In this document: in pieces, positions 41,436-49,405 of the stretch
Layout of the letters: each line of letters begins with the position of its first letter
Position numbering within the stretch: position 1 is the stretch's first letter
DNA from: Actinomycetes bacterium
GTDB taxonomy: Bacteria; Actinomycetota; Acidimicrobiia; IMCC26256; JANYLB01
Assembly (NCBI GenBank): GCA_025363815.1
Contig: JANYLB010000036.1
Span: 87,285-151,284 of the forward strand
Direction: 5' to 3'
Length of the DNA: 64,000 bases
Notes under the pieces: model-generated
The model's database searches: none
The model's input: the letters and a program-made list of their open reading frames with translations, nothing else
What the model was told of the DNA's origin: nothing
Translations under genes and position numbers: made by a program

Positions 41436-42881
41436 TCACGAAGGGTTGGGGATCCGGGCGTCGCGCAACGCGGAGCGGCGCACTTTTCCGGCGTCGTCGC
41501 GCAGCGGCTCGTCGATGCGCTCGAAGGTGCGCGGGATCTTGTACCGAACGAGAAGTTCGGCCAGGTGCGCCCTGAGCTCGTCGTCGGTGACAGTTCCCGT
41601 CGTCTGGACGATCGCGTGCACGCGGCTGCCGAGGTCGTCGTCGGGCAGACCGATCACGCAGCACGACAAAACCATCGGGTGCGCGTCGAGCGCGCCTTCG
41701 ACCTCGGCCGGGTACACGTTCGAGCCCCCGACCAGGATCATGTCGGCCGAGCGGTCACCGAGGTAGATGTAGCCATCGGCGTCGACGTGGCCCAGATCGC
41801 CCAGCGACTCCCAACCATCGACTGTGCGCGCATCGGCTCCGACATAGCGGTAGGTGCTCACCCCTTCGGGTGAGCGCATGAACACCTCGCCCGCGACGCC
41901 TACCGGCACCTCACTCCCGGATTCGTCGAGGATCCGTACCTCGCCGTAAGCCGGGCGACCGACGGAGCCCCGGTGCTCGAGCCACTCGTCACCGCGGATG
42001 ACGGTGACCATCTGTGCCTCGGTCCCTCCGTAGAGCTCCCAGATCCGATCGGCTCCGAGCCAGTCGATCCACACCTGCTTCAACCACGCCGGGCACGGCG
42101 CCGCGAGGTGGAACACGACGCGCAACGACGACAGGTCGTAGCGGTCCCGAACGTCGTCGGGGAGCTTCCAGACGCGTTGCATCATCGTGGGAACTGCGTA
42201 CATCCAGTCGACGCGGTGCTCCTCGACCAGCGAGAGCGCACCTTCGGGATCGAAGCGCGGCATCACGACGACGTGGTTGCCCGTGAGCAGGGCCGCCGCC
42301 GAGAACGAGAGCGGGCCGTTGTGGTACAGCGGACCGGTCGCCAGGTGCACGCCATCGGTGGTCATGCCGAACCCTGCCGCGGTGAGTGCGACCGACTCGG
42401 TCACAGCGGCTCCGCCGGCGACGATCAGCTTGGGGCGGCCGGTGCTCCCGCCCGAGGTCGGTGCCTTCCACGCGCTCGCGGCTTTGGGCGGGAGCGGTGC
42501 GTCGGACTGCTCGGGATCAGGTGCGAAACCGACAGGAACGAAGGCGCGCCCCGCAGCTTCGAGACCGACGACAAGCGCCGGGTCGGCGAGCTCGATGATC
42601 GCCTCGAGCTCGACGCGAGGTAGGTGAGCCGACACGGGTTGCGGGGTAGCGCCGAGCTTCCATACCGCGATCGCCGACTCGAACCACTCGATCCCGTTGG
42701 GAAGGCCGATGGTCACGAACGATTCGGGTTGCACTCCGAGGTCGGCGTAGGCCCGGGCGAGGCGGTTGGTGCAGAGGTCGAGCTCCCGACGGGTGAGTGT
42801 CTGACCCGACGATGTGATCGCAGGCCGGTCGGGATCGGCGTCGGCTTGCTCGGCGAGGGTGACGGCGAAGGGAGTGGACAC
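41436..42881 (-). CDS. AMP-dependent acyl-CoA ligase
   Basis: 481-residue ANL-superfamily ligase. A3-like loop PTSGGSTGRPKL (Ser/Gly-rich, close to bile-acid and cyclohexane-carboxylate CoA ligases rather than the canonical SGTTGxPKG), A5 LYGGTEAQ, A8 SLGDLGHVDADGYIYLGDR, A10 Lys in DAGKVRRSALRD. GTG 42881 (VSTPFAVTLAEQ) chosen by homology start. Follows the SDR at 42988-43776 on the same strand, suggesting a shared acid-activation/steroid-like side-chain pathway; substrate unknown. Confidence 0.92.
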   Translation of the reverse strand: MSTPFAVTLAEQADADPDRPAITSSGQTLTRRELDLCTNRLARAYADLGVQPESFVTIGLPNGIEWFESAIAVWKLGATPQPVSAHLPRVELEAIIELADPALVVGLEAAGRAFVPVGFAPDPEQSDAPLPPKAASAWKAPTSGGSTGRPKLIVAGGAAVTESVALTAAGFGMTTDGVHLATGPLYHNGPLSFSAAALLTGNHVVVMPRFDPEGALSLVEEHRVDWMYAVPTMMQRVWKLPDDVRDRYDLSSLRVVFHLAAPCPAWLKQVWIDWLGADRIWELYGGTEAQMVTVIRGDEWLEHRGSVGRPAYGEVRILDESGSEVPVGVAGEVFMRSPEGVSTYRYVGADARTVDGWESLGDLGHVDADGYIYLGDRSADMILVGGSNVYPAEVEGALDAHPMVLSCCVIGLPDDDLGSRVHAIVQTTGTVTDDELRAHLAELLVRYKIPRTFERIDEPLRDDAGKVRRSALRDARIPNPS

Positions 42882-42987
42882 GGCGTGATGCTCGCCGCGA
42901 GAGGGGGCACGGGTCAATGTGGGTCCACGCGCCGGTTGGTCGATCAGAGGTGGGCTGATGGTCGGCTTGTCGGCCCCGAAGCGGGGA

Positions 42988-43776
42988 TCAGAGGCGGTCG
43001 AAGGGCATGGTGAACGCGGGTGCTTCGACGCCTCCGTCGACGTCGAACACCTTGCCTGTGACCCAATCGGCGGCGTTCGACGCGAGATACACGACACACG
43101 CCGCGACGTCGTCGGGATGGCCTACCCGCTGCATCGGTGTGTTCGACTCGAGTTGCTCTCGCACAGAAGGGTCGGTCAACACGTTTGCCAATGCGTCGGT
43201 CTCTACACCACCGACTTCGATCGCGTTCACGCGAATCTTGGGCGCGAGCTCAGGCGCCATCGCGCGTGTCATCATCGACAGCGCCGCTTTCGCGGCGGCG
43301 TAGGCGGTGAAGCACGGTTGCACCATGCTCGCTGCGCGCGACGAGATGTTCACGACGCTTCCCTGACCATTTGTCGCGAGATGGGGTACCGAAAGCTTCG
43401 TAAGCGCGAACGCCGCGGTGACGTTGAACCGGAACGCGGCTTCGAGAGCCTTCTCACTGGTCTCCATGAAGGGGCGCGGGTTCCAGCCGCCAGCGTTGTT
43501 CACCAGGATGTCGATACGGCCGAATTCCTCGATGGTGGCGTTTACGAGGTTCCTGCGCTGGTCGGCCTCGGTCACATCGGTGGGAATTGCGAGCGCGCGC
43601 CGGCCAAGGTCGCGGACGTCGGCCGCCACGGCCTCGATGTCGGCGAAGGTGCGGGCCGCGCATACGACGTCGGCCCCGGCCTCGGCCAAGGCTCTGGCGG
43701 TAGCCGCACCGATTCCCTTGCCCGCGCCGGTGACGATCGCGACCTTGGCATCGAGTCGGAACCGATCAAGAATCAT
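42988..43776 (-). CDS. SDR (7-alpha-hydroxysteroid-dehydrogenase/FabG-like)
   Basis: 262-residue classical SDR. TGAGKGIGAATARALAEAGA, NNAGGWNPRPF, SSRAAS then catalytic YAAAKAALSMM, C-terminal VTGKVFDVDGGVEAP. The N-x-R-P-F and overall pattern recall the HdhA-like group but substrate cannot be read. ATG 43776. Probably the upstream gene of a two-gene transcript with the CoA ligase. Divergent from an enoyl-CoA hydratase across an intergenic region with striking repeats. Confidence 0.92.
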   Translation of the reverse strand: MILDRFRLDAKVAIVTGAGKGIGAATARALAEAGADVVCAARTFADIEAVAADVRDLGRRALAIPTDVTEADQRRNLVNATIEEFGRIDILVNNAGGWNPRPFMETSEKALEAAFRFNVTAAFALTKLSVPHLATNGQGSVVNISSRAASMVQPCFTAYAAAKAALSMMTRAMAPELAPKIRVNAIEVGGVETDALANVLTDPSVREQLESNTPMQRVGHPDDVAACVVYLASNAADWVTGKVFDVDGGVEAPAFTMPFDRL

Positions 43777-43858
43777 CGGCGTCGAGGATAGACGGGCCGT
43801 TGGTCGAGCGGACCACCAAACTGAGACAGGCCACGACAACGGCGTAGGGCGGCCGGAA

Positions 43859-43888
43859 GTTGTACGTGCGGAGGTTGTACGCGCGGAG
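43859..43888 (+). repeat. 15-bp tandem direct repeat, two copies
   Basis: GTTGTACGTGCGGAG and GTTGTACGCGCGGAG are adjacent at exactly 15-bp spacing (43859 and 43874), one mismatch, in the 180-bp divergent gap. Could be regulator half-sites. Confidence 0.7.
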
Positions 43889-43911
43889 ATGGATGCCGCA
43901 GGCTTGCTTCG

Positions 43912-43957
43912 GTTCTGCCAGGATCGGGACGGTTCTGGTCCTAGGGGGAGTGTTCTG
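43912..43957 (+). repeat. Three GTTCTG hexamers at exact 20-bp period
   Basis: GTTCTG occurs at 43912, 43932 and 43952, each preceded by G or T, all on the same strand and spaced by exactly 20 bp (about two helical turns). The third copy lies between the AGGGGGAG Shine-Dalgarno and the GTG start of the enoyl-CoA hydratase, sharing its last G with the start codon. Suggests a phased operator array. Confidence 0.6.
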
Positions 43958-44730
43958 TGAGCGATGTGGTGCTGGTTGACGTGGACGATGGTGTGGCGAT
44001 GATCACGCTGAACCGACCTGAGGCGCGCAACGCGCTGAACGCGCAGGTCCGTCGACGGCTCCCCGAGGTGATCACCCAACTCGAGCAGGACGACGGGGTC
44101 GATGTGATGATCCTCACCGGCGCAGACCCGGCCTTCTGCGCCGGGATCGATCTCAAGGAGCTCGGCTCCGGCGAGGCGACCGGTACCCGTGATGATCTCG
44201 GATCCACTCGTGGCGCGCTACCGCCGCATACCAAGCTGCTCATTGGCGCGGTGAACGGTGTCGCGGTGACGGGTGGCTTCGAGATCGCGCTCGGTTGCGA
44301 TTTTCTGATCGCGTCCGAGCGTGCCCGCTTCGCCGACACCCACGCCCGGGTAGGGATCATGCCCGGGTGGGGGCTGACCGCGCTGCTCCCACAACGTGTT
44401 GGAGTCGCCCGGGCCCGGGAGATGAGCGTCACCGGCAACTTCGTCGACGCGCGACTCGCGTACGACTGGGGGCTCGTCAACCATGTCGTTGCCCACGACG
44501 ACCTGCTCCCGTTCTGTCGACAGCTCGCCGCCGACTCCCGCACCATCGACCAGGCCGCGGTGCGCCGGATGTTGGCCACCTACGACGAAGCCAGTCTTGT
44601 GAGCCTCGAGGAGGCGTGGACGATAGAGGAGCGGGTGTCGCGCGCGTGGCACCGGGAAGGCTTCGACGCGGCGGAGGTCGAGCGCAAGCGCGCCGCGATC
44701 ATCCAGCGCGGTCGAGACCAGACGAGCTGA
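43957..44730 (+). CDS. Enoyl-CoA hydratase/isomerase family protein
   Basis: 257-residue crotonase. CoA-binding MITLNRPEARNALN, oxyanion-hole segments FCAGIDLKELG and GAVNGVAVTGGFEIALGCD, and FADTHARVGIMPGWG. The first catalytic Glu position is Gly/Phe-Glu (GGFE) with the second at GIMPG, so hydratase or isomerase cannot be distinguished. GTG start supported by AGGGGGAG 6 nt upstream. Converges with an amidohydrolase (3-bp gap). Confidence 0.92.
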   Translation: MSDVVLVDVDDGVAMITLNRPEARNALNAQVRRRLPEVITQLEQDDGVDVMILTGADPAFCAGIDLKELGSGEATGTRDDLGSTRGALPPHTKLLIGAVNGVAVTGGFEIALGCDFLIASERARFADTHARVGIMPGWGLTALLPQRVGVARAREMSVTGNFVDARLAYDWGLVNHVVAHDDLLPFCRQLAADSRTIDQAAVRRMLATYDEASLVSLEEAWTIEERVSRAWHREGFDAAEVERKRAAIIQRGRDQTS

Positions 44731-44733
44731 CCG

Positions 44734-45924
44734 TCAAGCTGGCCTGAGCTCGGTGAGCTCGGCCGCGTTGTCGTGAAGGATCCGGCGCCGGGTACCGGCG
44801 TCGAAACCGTCGAGCTCGCGTACGTAGTCGAGCGGGTCGGGCATGCCCTCGATATGCGGCCAGTCTGATCCGAAGATCACTCGATCACCGCCGACCTGCT
44901 CGGCGATCTCGTGGACGTCGTCTTCCCAGAAGGGATTGATCCACACGTGCCGCCGGAAGGTCTCGCGTGGGTCTTCCCCGAAGAACCCGGGAATGCGCCG
45001 GTGCACCGAGATGAGCTTCTTCAGCAGGTCGGGGAGGAACTCGGATCCGTTCTCGACGGAGGCGATGCGCAGGTTCGGAAAACGGGAGAAGAGGCCGTCG
45101 AACACGAGCGACGCTAGGAAGTCGTAGATGGCGCGCTCCATCGTGAGCATCTTGATCGACGGTCGCTCGGCGCCCTCGAAGGTCGCGGCGAAGCCGTCTT
45201 TCGCGTAACCCTGGGACGAGTAGCCGCTGTCGGCCGCGTGCACGACCACCGTCACCCCCGACTCGTCGACGCGGGCCCAGAAGGGATCGAACACCGGATC
45301 TGCCGGTGGCCGCTGGCCGAGCGCGGTCGTGGGCGCGGCGGGACGCATCACTACCAGCCGGGTTCCTTTGTCGATCGCCCATTCGAGCTCCCGCACGGCC
45401 CAGTCGACGTCGGCGAGCGAGATGTACGGAGCGGCAAAGATGCGATCCGCGTGATGGAAGCCCCAATCCTCTTCGACCCACCGGTTGAACGCGGTGAAGG
45501 TGAGCGTCACCGCTTCGGGGTCGCTCTTGAGCAGCTCTTCGTAGAGCATGCCGAGGGTGGGGAACAGCCAGATCCGTTCGAGCTTCTGTTGGTCCATAGC
45601 CCGTAGGCGCGCGTCGCGATCGCGGTACTCGGCGCGGATCGGCTCGCGGTCGCGTAGGAACTCGAGCGGAAACTTCTGGTCAGGGTTGCCTCGGAAATAG
45701 TCGTGCAACGCGCCGGCCTTGGCGATCGGATCGAACGTCGGGTTCGACACCACTCGGGCGACGCGACCACCGACGACCTGGTACTTACGTCCGTCGAAGT
45801 CGGCCCACTGGACGGTGCGGGGTCCGAGCCGGGGGTCTAGGTGGCGGGTGAACGCGTCGAGTGCCTCGTAATAATGGTTGTCGGCGTCGAAGACTGCGTG
45901 ACCGAGCTCGTCGATTGTGCTCAT
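44734..45924 (-). CDS. Amidohydrolase family (ACMSD-like) protein
   Basis: 396-residue amidohydrolase_2 barrel. N-terminal DADNHYYE is the D-x-N-H variant of the metal site, later VVVHAADSGYSS, ASVENGSEFLPDLL and terminal Asp in IFGSDWPHIEG. The N-x-H rather than D-x-H start and the ENGSEF segment mark the actinobacterial subgroup with uncharacterised substrates. ATG 45924. Last gene of the minus-strand run exporter ATPase, permease, MBL hydrolase, amidohydrolase. Confidence 0.88.
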   Translation of the reverse strand: MSTIDELGHAVFDADNHYYEALDAFTRHLDPRLGPRTVQWADFDGRKYQVVGGRVARVVSNPTFDPIAKAGALHDYFRGNPDQKFPLEFLRDREPIRAEYRDRDARLRAMDQQKLERIWLFPTLGMLYEELLKSDPEAVTLTFTAFNRWVEEDWGFHHADRIFAAPYISLADVDWAVRELEWAIDKGTRLVVMRPAAPTTALGQRPPADPVFDPFWARVDESGVTVVVHAADSGYSSQGYAKDGFAATFEGAERPSIKMLTMERAIYDFLASLVFDGLFSRFPNLRIASVENGSEFLPDLLKKLISVHRRIPGFFGEDPRETFRRHVWINPFWEDDVHEIAEQVGGDRVIFGSDWPHIEGMPDPLDYVRELDGFDAGTRRRILHDNAAELTELRPA

Positions 45925-45985
45925 GACCACAGGGTAGTTCTGGGGCGAATCCCGGGATCAGGCGCCCCTGTTCACGCGGCCCGGT

Positions 45986-46882
45986 TCATGTGACGGGAAC
46001 GAAGCGCCAGGCGCTGCCGTCGCGTGTGATCCGACCGGCGGGATGGGTGGGGAAGTGCGTGCCAACGAAGAGAGCATCGAGCTCGGCGGCTCGAGCGAGC
46101 ATGCGCCGACGCGTGGCTTCGGCCATCTTGGCGTCTTGGTCGCCGACCTCGAGCCACGACGGTTGTCCGCACTGCGCCGGGTGGTGCACGAAGTCGCCGG
46201 TGATGAGCGCTGTCTCACCGCCCGACTCGAGCCACAACGACACGTGGCCGGGCGTGTGGCCCGGCGTGGACTCGAGGCGGAGACCGTCGCCGAGATCGGT
46301 GTTCCCGTCGACGATGTCGGCGAGGCCGGCCGCCACGATCGGCGCGACTGAGTCGCCGTACACGCCTTCACCGCTGGTCTCGTCGGCCTGACGACAGAAC
46401 TCGAGCTCGGCCTCGGTATAGAGATGGCGCGCCGAGGTGAATGTCGGAACCCAGGCGCCGTCGAGCAGGTGGGTGTCCCATCCGACATGATCGGCGTGCA
46501 GATGGGTGTGGACGACCAGATCGATTGACTCCGCGTCGAAGCCGGCGGCCGCGAAGTTCTCCATGAACGGGAACGACTGTTGGTTCCAGAACGGCAGCAT
46601 GCGTACCTTGTCGTTGCCCACACACGGATCCACGAGTACCCGTCGTCCTGGTTGGTCGATCACGATGGCCTGTACCCGCAACGTGATGTTTCCGTGCTCG
46701 TCGACGAAGTCGGGGACGAGCCACGGCTGCTCTTTCATGGCGGCCGAGTCGACGCCGGGGAAGAAGAACTCGGGTGGGATGTGGGCGGTCTCGGCCTCGA
46801 CCACGCTCACGATGGTGGCATCACCGACTGTCCACTGTTGCCTGAGGGTGGGTGCAGGGGTTGCCCGCTCACTCGTCGTCAT
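45986..46882 (-). CDS. MBL-fold metallo-hydrolase
   Basis: 298-residue metallo-beta-lactamase fold. Zinc motif VVHTHLHADHVGWD (H-x-H-x-D-H), third His in STPGHTPGHVSLW, Asp in ITGDFVHHP and a final His in FVGTHFPTHPAG. Resembles quorum-quenching lactonase/aryl-ester hydrolase relatives, but substrate is open. ATG 46882, 18 bp after the exporter permease stop, so likely same operon. Followed after 61 bp by the amidohydrolase. Confidence 0.92.
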   Translation of the reverse strand: MTTSERATPAPTLRQQWTVGDATIVSVVEAETAHIPPEFFFPGVDSAAMKEQPWLVPDFVDEHGNITLRVQAIVIDQPGRRVLVDPCVGNDKVRMLPFWNQQSFPFMENFAAAGFDAESIDLVVHTHLHADHVGWDTHLLDGAWVPTFTSARHLYTEAELEFCRQADETSGEGVYGDSVAPIVAAGLADIVDGNTDLGDGLRLESTPGHTPGHVSLWLESGGETALITGDFVHHPAQCGQPSWLEVGDQDAKMAEATRRRMLARAAELDALFVGTHFPTHPAGRITRDGSAWRFVPVT

Positions 46883-46900
46883 GGGGGCCAGCCTCGCGCG

Positions 46901-47725
46901 TCAGGATGAGCGGCGGTACCGTCGTACGGCCAGGGGGGCGAAGACGGCGATGATTCCGATGCACCAGGCGATCGCGGTGAGCACGTAGGACGCGGTGGGA
47001 CCGCCGAGCACGAGGGCGCGCACCGCGTTGATCGACGCGGTCACCGGCTGGTGGGAGGCGAAAGCCTGGAGCCATCCCGGCATTGTGTTCAACGGTACGA
47101 ACGCCGAGGACGCGAACACGAAGATCGCCAGAATCGGGAATGATGCCGCCTGCGCGGCCTCGGGGTTCGCCACGGCGAGTCCGATGTAGGCGAAGACCCA
47201 CGACAGCGTGAAGGCGAACAACAGCACAATCGCGACCGCGGCCAGAGCGGCGAGCGCATTCGTCTGGATCCGGAATCCGACAGCAAAGCCGACGACGCTC
47301 ATGAGGATCACGATCCACACGTTGCGCACGAGGTCGGCGATCGTCCGCCCGGCGAGCACCGCGGAACGCGCCATTGGCAACGAGCGGAAGCGGTCGATCA
47401 CGCCACCCTGGAGATCCTGAGCCATGCCGACCGCGGTGTTGGTCGCGCCGAATGCGACCGTCTGGATGAAGATCCCCGGCATGAGGAAGTTCACGTAGGA
47501 CTCACCGGGGACGGTGATAGCGCCGCCGAAGACGAAGCGGAACATCAGCACGAAGATCACCGGCTGGATGCTGGAGAACACGAGGACCTCGGGGGTGCGC
47601 AGCATCGACAGCAGGTTGCGCCACGCGACGACACCACCATCGAGGACCGCCCGCTTCGGGGTGACCCGCCGCCTCGTGGACGCGGCGGGTGGAGTTGGCT
47701 TCTGCGCAACGGTGACCGCGGTCAT
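46901..47725 (-). CDS. ABC-2 type exporter permease (DrrB-like)
   Basis: 274-residue membrane protein with six hydrophobic segments and the ABC-2 signature YVNFLMPGIFIQTVAFGATNTAVGMAQDLQGGVIDRFRSLPM. Typical of daunorubicin-resistance DrrB-like permeases. Overlaps the stop of the ATPase gene by 4 bp. Substrate unknown; the MarR gene divergent from this unit suggests drug- or metabolite-induced export. Confidence 0.92.
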   Translation of the reverse strand: MTAVTVAQKPTPPAASTRRRVTPKRAVLDGGVVAWRNLLSMLRTPEVLVFSSIQPVIFVLMFRFVFGGAITVPGESYVNFLMPGIFIQTVAFGATNTAVGMAQDLQGGVIDRFRSLPMARSAVLAGRTIADLVRNVWIVILMSVVGFAVGFRIQTNALAALAAVAIVLLFAFTLSWVFAYIGLAVANPEAAQAASFPILAIFVFASSAFVPLNTMPGWLQAFASHQPVTASINAVRALVLGGPTASYVLTAIAWCIGIIAVFAPLAVRRYRRSS

Positions 47726-48708
47726 GCGGCACCTCGCTGGGTCTTTGCCGCGTCGGTATCGCTCTTGTCGGTCTCGGGCTCGGCGCGGTGGCCTGTGAGC
47801 TTCAGGAACACATCGTCGAGGCTGGGTTCCCGCACCGCCAGGCGGTCAGGGACGAGCCGCTCACGGTCGAGGACCCGCACGATCTCGAGCGCACCCCGAC
47901 CGGCGTCGGCGACCGTCACCCCTACCGTGGTGTCGTCGAGAAGCTCGGTTGCACCGAGCGGCTCAAGCAGCGTGGCCGCGCGCCGGAGGTCGGCGGGGGC
48001 CAGACCGATCTCGACGACCGTGGCACCGAATTGGTTCTTCAGCTCCGCCGGTGTGCCCTCGGCGATGCACTTGCCTCCGTCGATCACCATGATCCGGTTC
48101 GCGAGGCGGTCGGCTTCCTCTAGGTACTGGGTCGTGAGCAGGACGGTCGTCCCGTCGGCGACAAGGTTCTCGATCACGCCCCAGAGGTCGGTCCGGCTGG
48201 CCGGGTCAAGGCCGGTTGTGGGTTCGTCGAGGAACAACACTGGTGGGCGGTGTACGAGCGACGCGGCGAGGTCGAGCCGGCGCCGCATGCCTCCCGAGTA
48301 CGTCTTGGCCGGCCGGTTCGCGGCGTCGGTCAACCCGAACTGCTCAAGCAACTCGTCGGCGCGGGCACCGACTGCCTTGCGCGGCTGGTGGGTTAGATAG
48401 CCGACAAGCCTGAGGTTCTCGCGGCCGGTGAGAGTGTCATCGACGGCTGCGTACTGCCCGGCGAGACCGATTTGGCCACGCACGGCCTGCGCGTCTTCGA
48501 CGACGTCGAGCCCGAGCACCGACGCGCGGCCAGTGTCGGGGCGGAGATTGGTGGTGAGGATCCGGACCGCGGTCGTCTTGCCCGCTCCGTTCGGCCCGAG
48601 CAGACCGAGGACGGTTGCGCGAGGCACCTGCAGGTCGACACCGTCGAGGGCTCGAACGCTCCCGTAGTGCTTTGTGAGCTGTTCGGCTTCGATGGCGATG
48701 TCGTTCAT
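47722..48708 (-). CDS. ABC exporter ATP-binding protein (DrrA-like)
   Basis: 328-residue ATPase: Walker A GPNGAGKTTAV, signature YSGGMRRRLDLAASL, Walker B PVLFLDEPTTGLDP, plus the C-terminal DrrA-type extension (GVTVADAGRGALEIVRVLD ... PSLDDVFLKLTGH) used for DrrB interaction. Drives the DrrB-like permease. First gene of the minus-strand unit; divergent from a MarR gene 90 bp away. Confidence 0.94.
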   Translation of the reverse strand: MNDIAIEAEQLTKHYGSVRALDGVDLQVPRATVLGLLGPNGAGKTTAVRILTTNLRPDTGRASVLGLDVVEDAQAVRGQIGLAGQYAAVDDTLTGRENLRLVGYLTHQPRKAVGARADELLEQFGLTDAANRPAKTYSGGMRRRLDLAASLVHRPPVLFLDEPTTGLDPASRTDLWGVIENLVADGTTVLLTTQYLEEADRLANRIMVIDGGKCIAEGTPAELKNQFGATVVEIGLAPADLRRAATLLEPLGATELLDDTTVGVTVADAGRGALEIVRVLDRERLVPDRLAVREPSLDDVFLKLTGHRAEPETDKSDTDAAKTQRGAA

Positions 48709-48764
48709 TCAGTCCATGCTCCCAAGATGCTTGATACCTGTTAAGTGTTGATCATACTCAAAGG

Positions 48765-48798
48765 TTGGCAACTATTAAGCATCAGGTACACTGTGGGT
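48765..48798 (+). promoter_or_regulatory. Leaderless promoter of MarR gene
   Basis: -35-like TTGGCA (48765-48770), 16-bp spacer, -10-like TACACT (48787-48792), 6 nt, then GTG 48799. The region is unusually AT-rich and contains repeated TTAAG/TTGAT elements (48721-48785), likely operator DNA for the MarR and the divergent drrA-like promoter. Confidence 0.55.
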
Positions 48799-49281
48799 GT
48801 GGAAGCGCGCGCGAAACGAGTGAGGGCCCGCAGGGGTGTGGCGGGTGTGGCCGCCCAAGAGGCTTGGGATCTCATCGTGGCGCTGATCTTCTCCGATCTT
48901 GTGCACGATCGGATGCACGGGGCGTGTGATGCGATCGATCTGTCACCCGGCCTGGCGAAGGCGCTGCATTCGCTCGAACCGGGCCGTCCGCGTCCGATGG
49001 GTGAGCTCGCCGGTGGCTGGCGCTGCGACGCGTCTTACGCGACGTCGATCGTCGACGGGTTGGAATCGCGCGGCCTGGTCGAACGGCAGATCCTCGCCAC
49101 CGACCGTCGCGTGCGTACCGTTGTGCTGACGCCTGGCGGGGTAGCGGCCAAGGCGCGGTGGGAGGAGGCTCTGTCGGTTCCTCCCGAGGGCTTCGAAGAT
49201 CTCACTGGCGCTGATGCCCGCGAGCTGCGCGATCTCCTCAAGCGCGTTGTGGCCGGCGGCCTTCCTCCCATGGCCGACTAG
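48799..49281 (+). CDS. MarR-family regulator of exporter
   Basis: 160-residue winged-helix protein: RPMGELAGGWRCDASYATSIVDGLE (HTH), then LVERQILATDRRVRTVVLTPGG wing, and a Leu-rich C-terminal dimer helix. GTG 48799 chosen because a -10 box lies 6 nt upstream; GTG 48793 and a far TTG are alternatives. Divergent arrangement with drrAB-like genes is a classic repressor-exporter layout. Confidence 0.88.
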   Translation: MEARAKRVRARRGVAGVAAQEAWDLIVALIFSDLVHDRMHGACDAIDLSPGLAKALHSLEPGRPRPMGELAGGWRCDASYATSIVDGLESRGLVERQILATDRRVRTVVLTPGGVAAKARWEEALSVPPEGFEDLTGADARELRDLLKRVVAGGLPPMAD

Positions 49282-49314
49282 CTCGAAGATCGCCGACGGG
49301 CTGTTGCGAACCCC

Positions 49315-49336
49315 CCCGCGAGTCGTTTGACGCGGG
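49315..49336 (+). terminator. Hairpin after MarR gene
   Basis: CCCGCG (49315-49320) and CGCGGG (49331-49336) flank a 10-nt loop 33 bp beyond the MarR stop and upstream of the sulfatase. Preceded by a C7 run; no T-tract. Confidence 0.35.
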
Positions 49337-49405
49337 TGGAATGATCGGCCGACGATACGGTGCCGCGTCTACAAGAGACGTGACGGATCCCGAGGAGCCG
49401 ACCGC

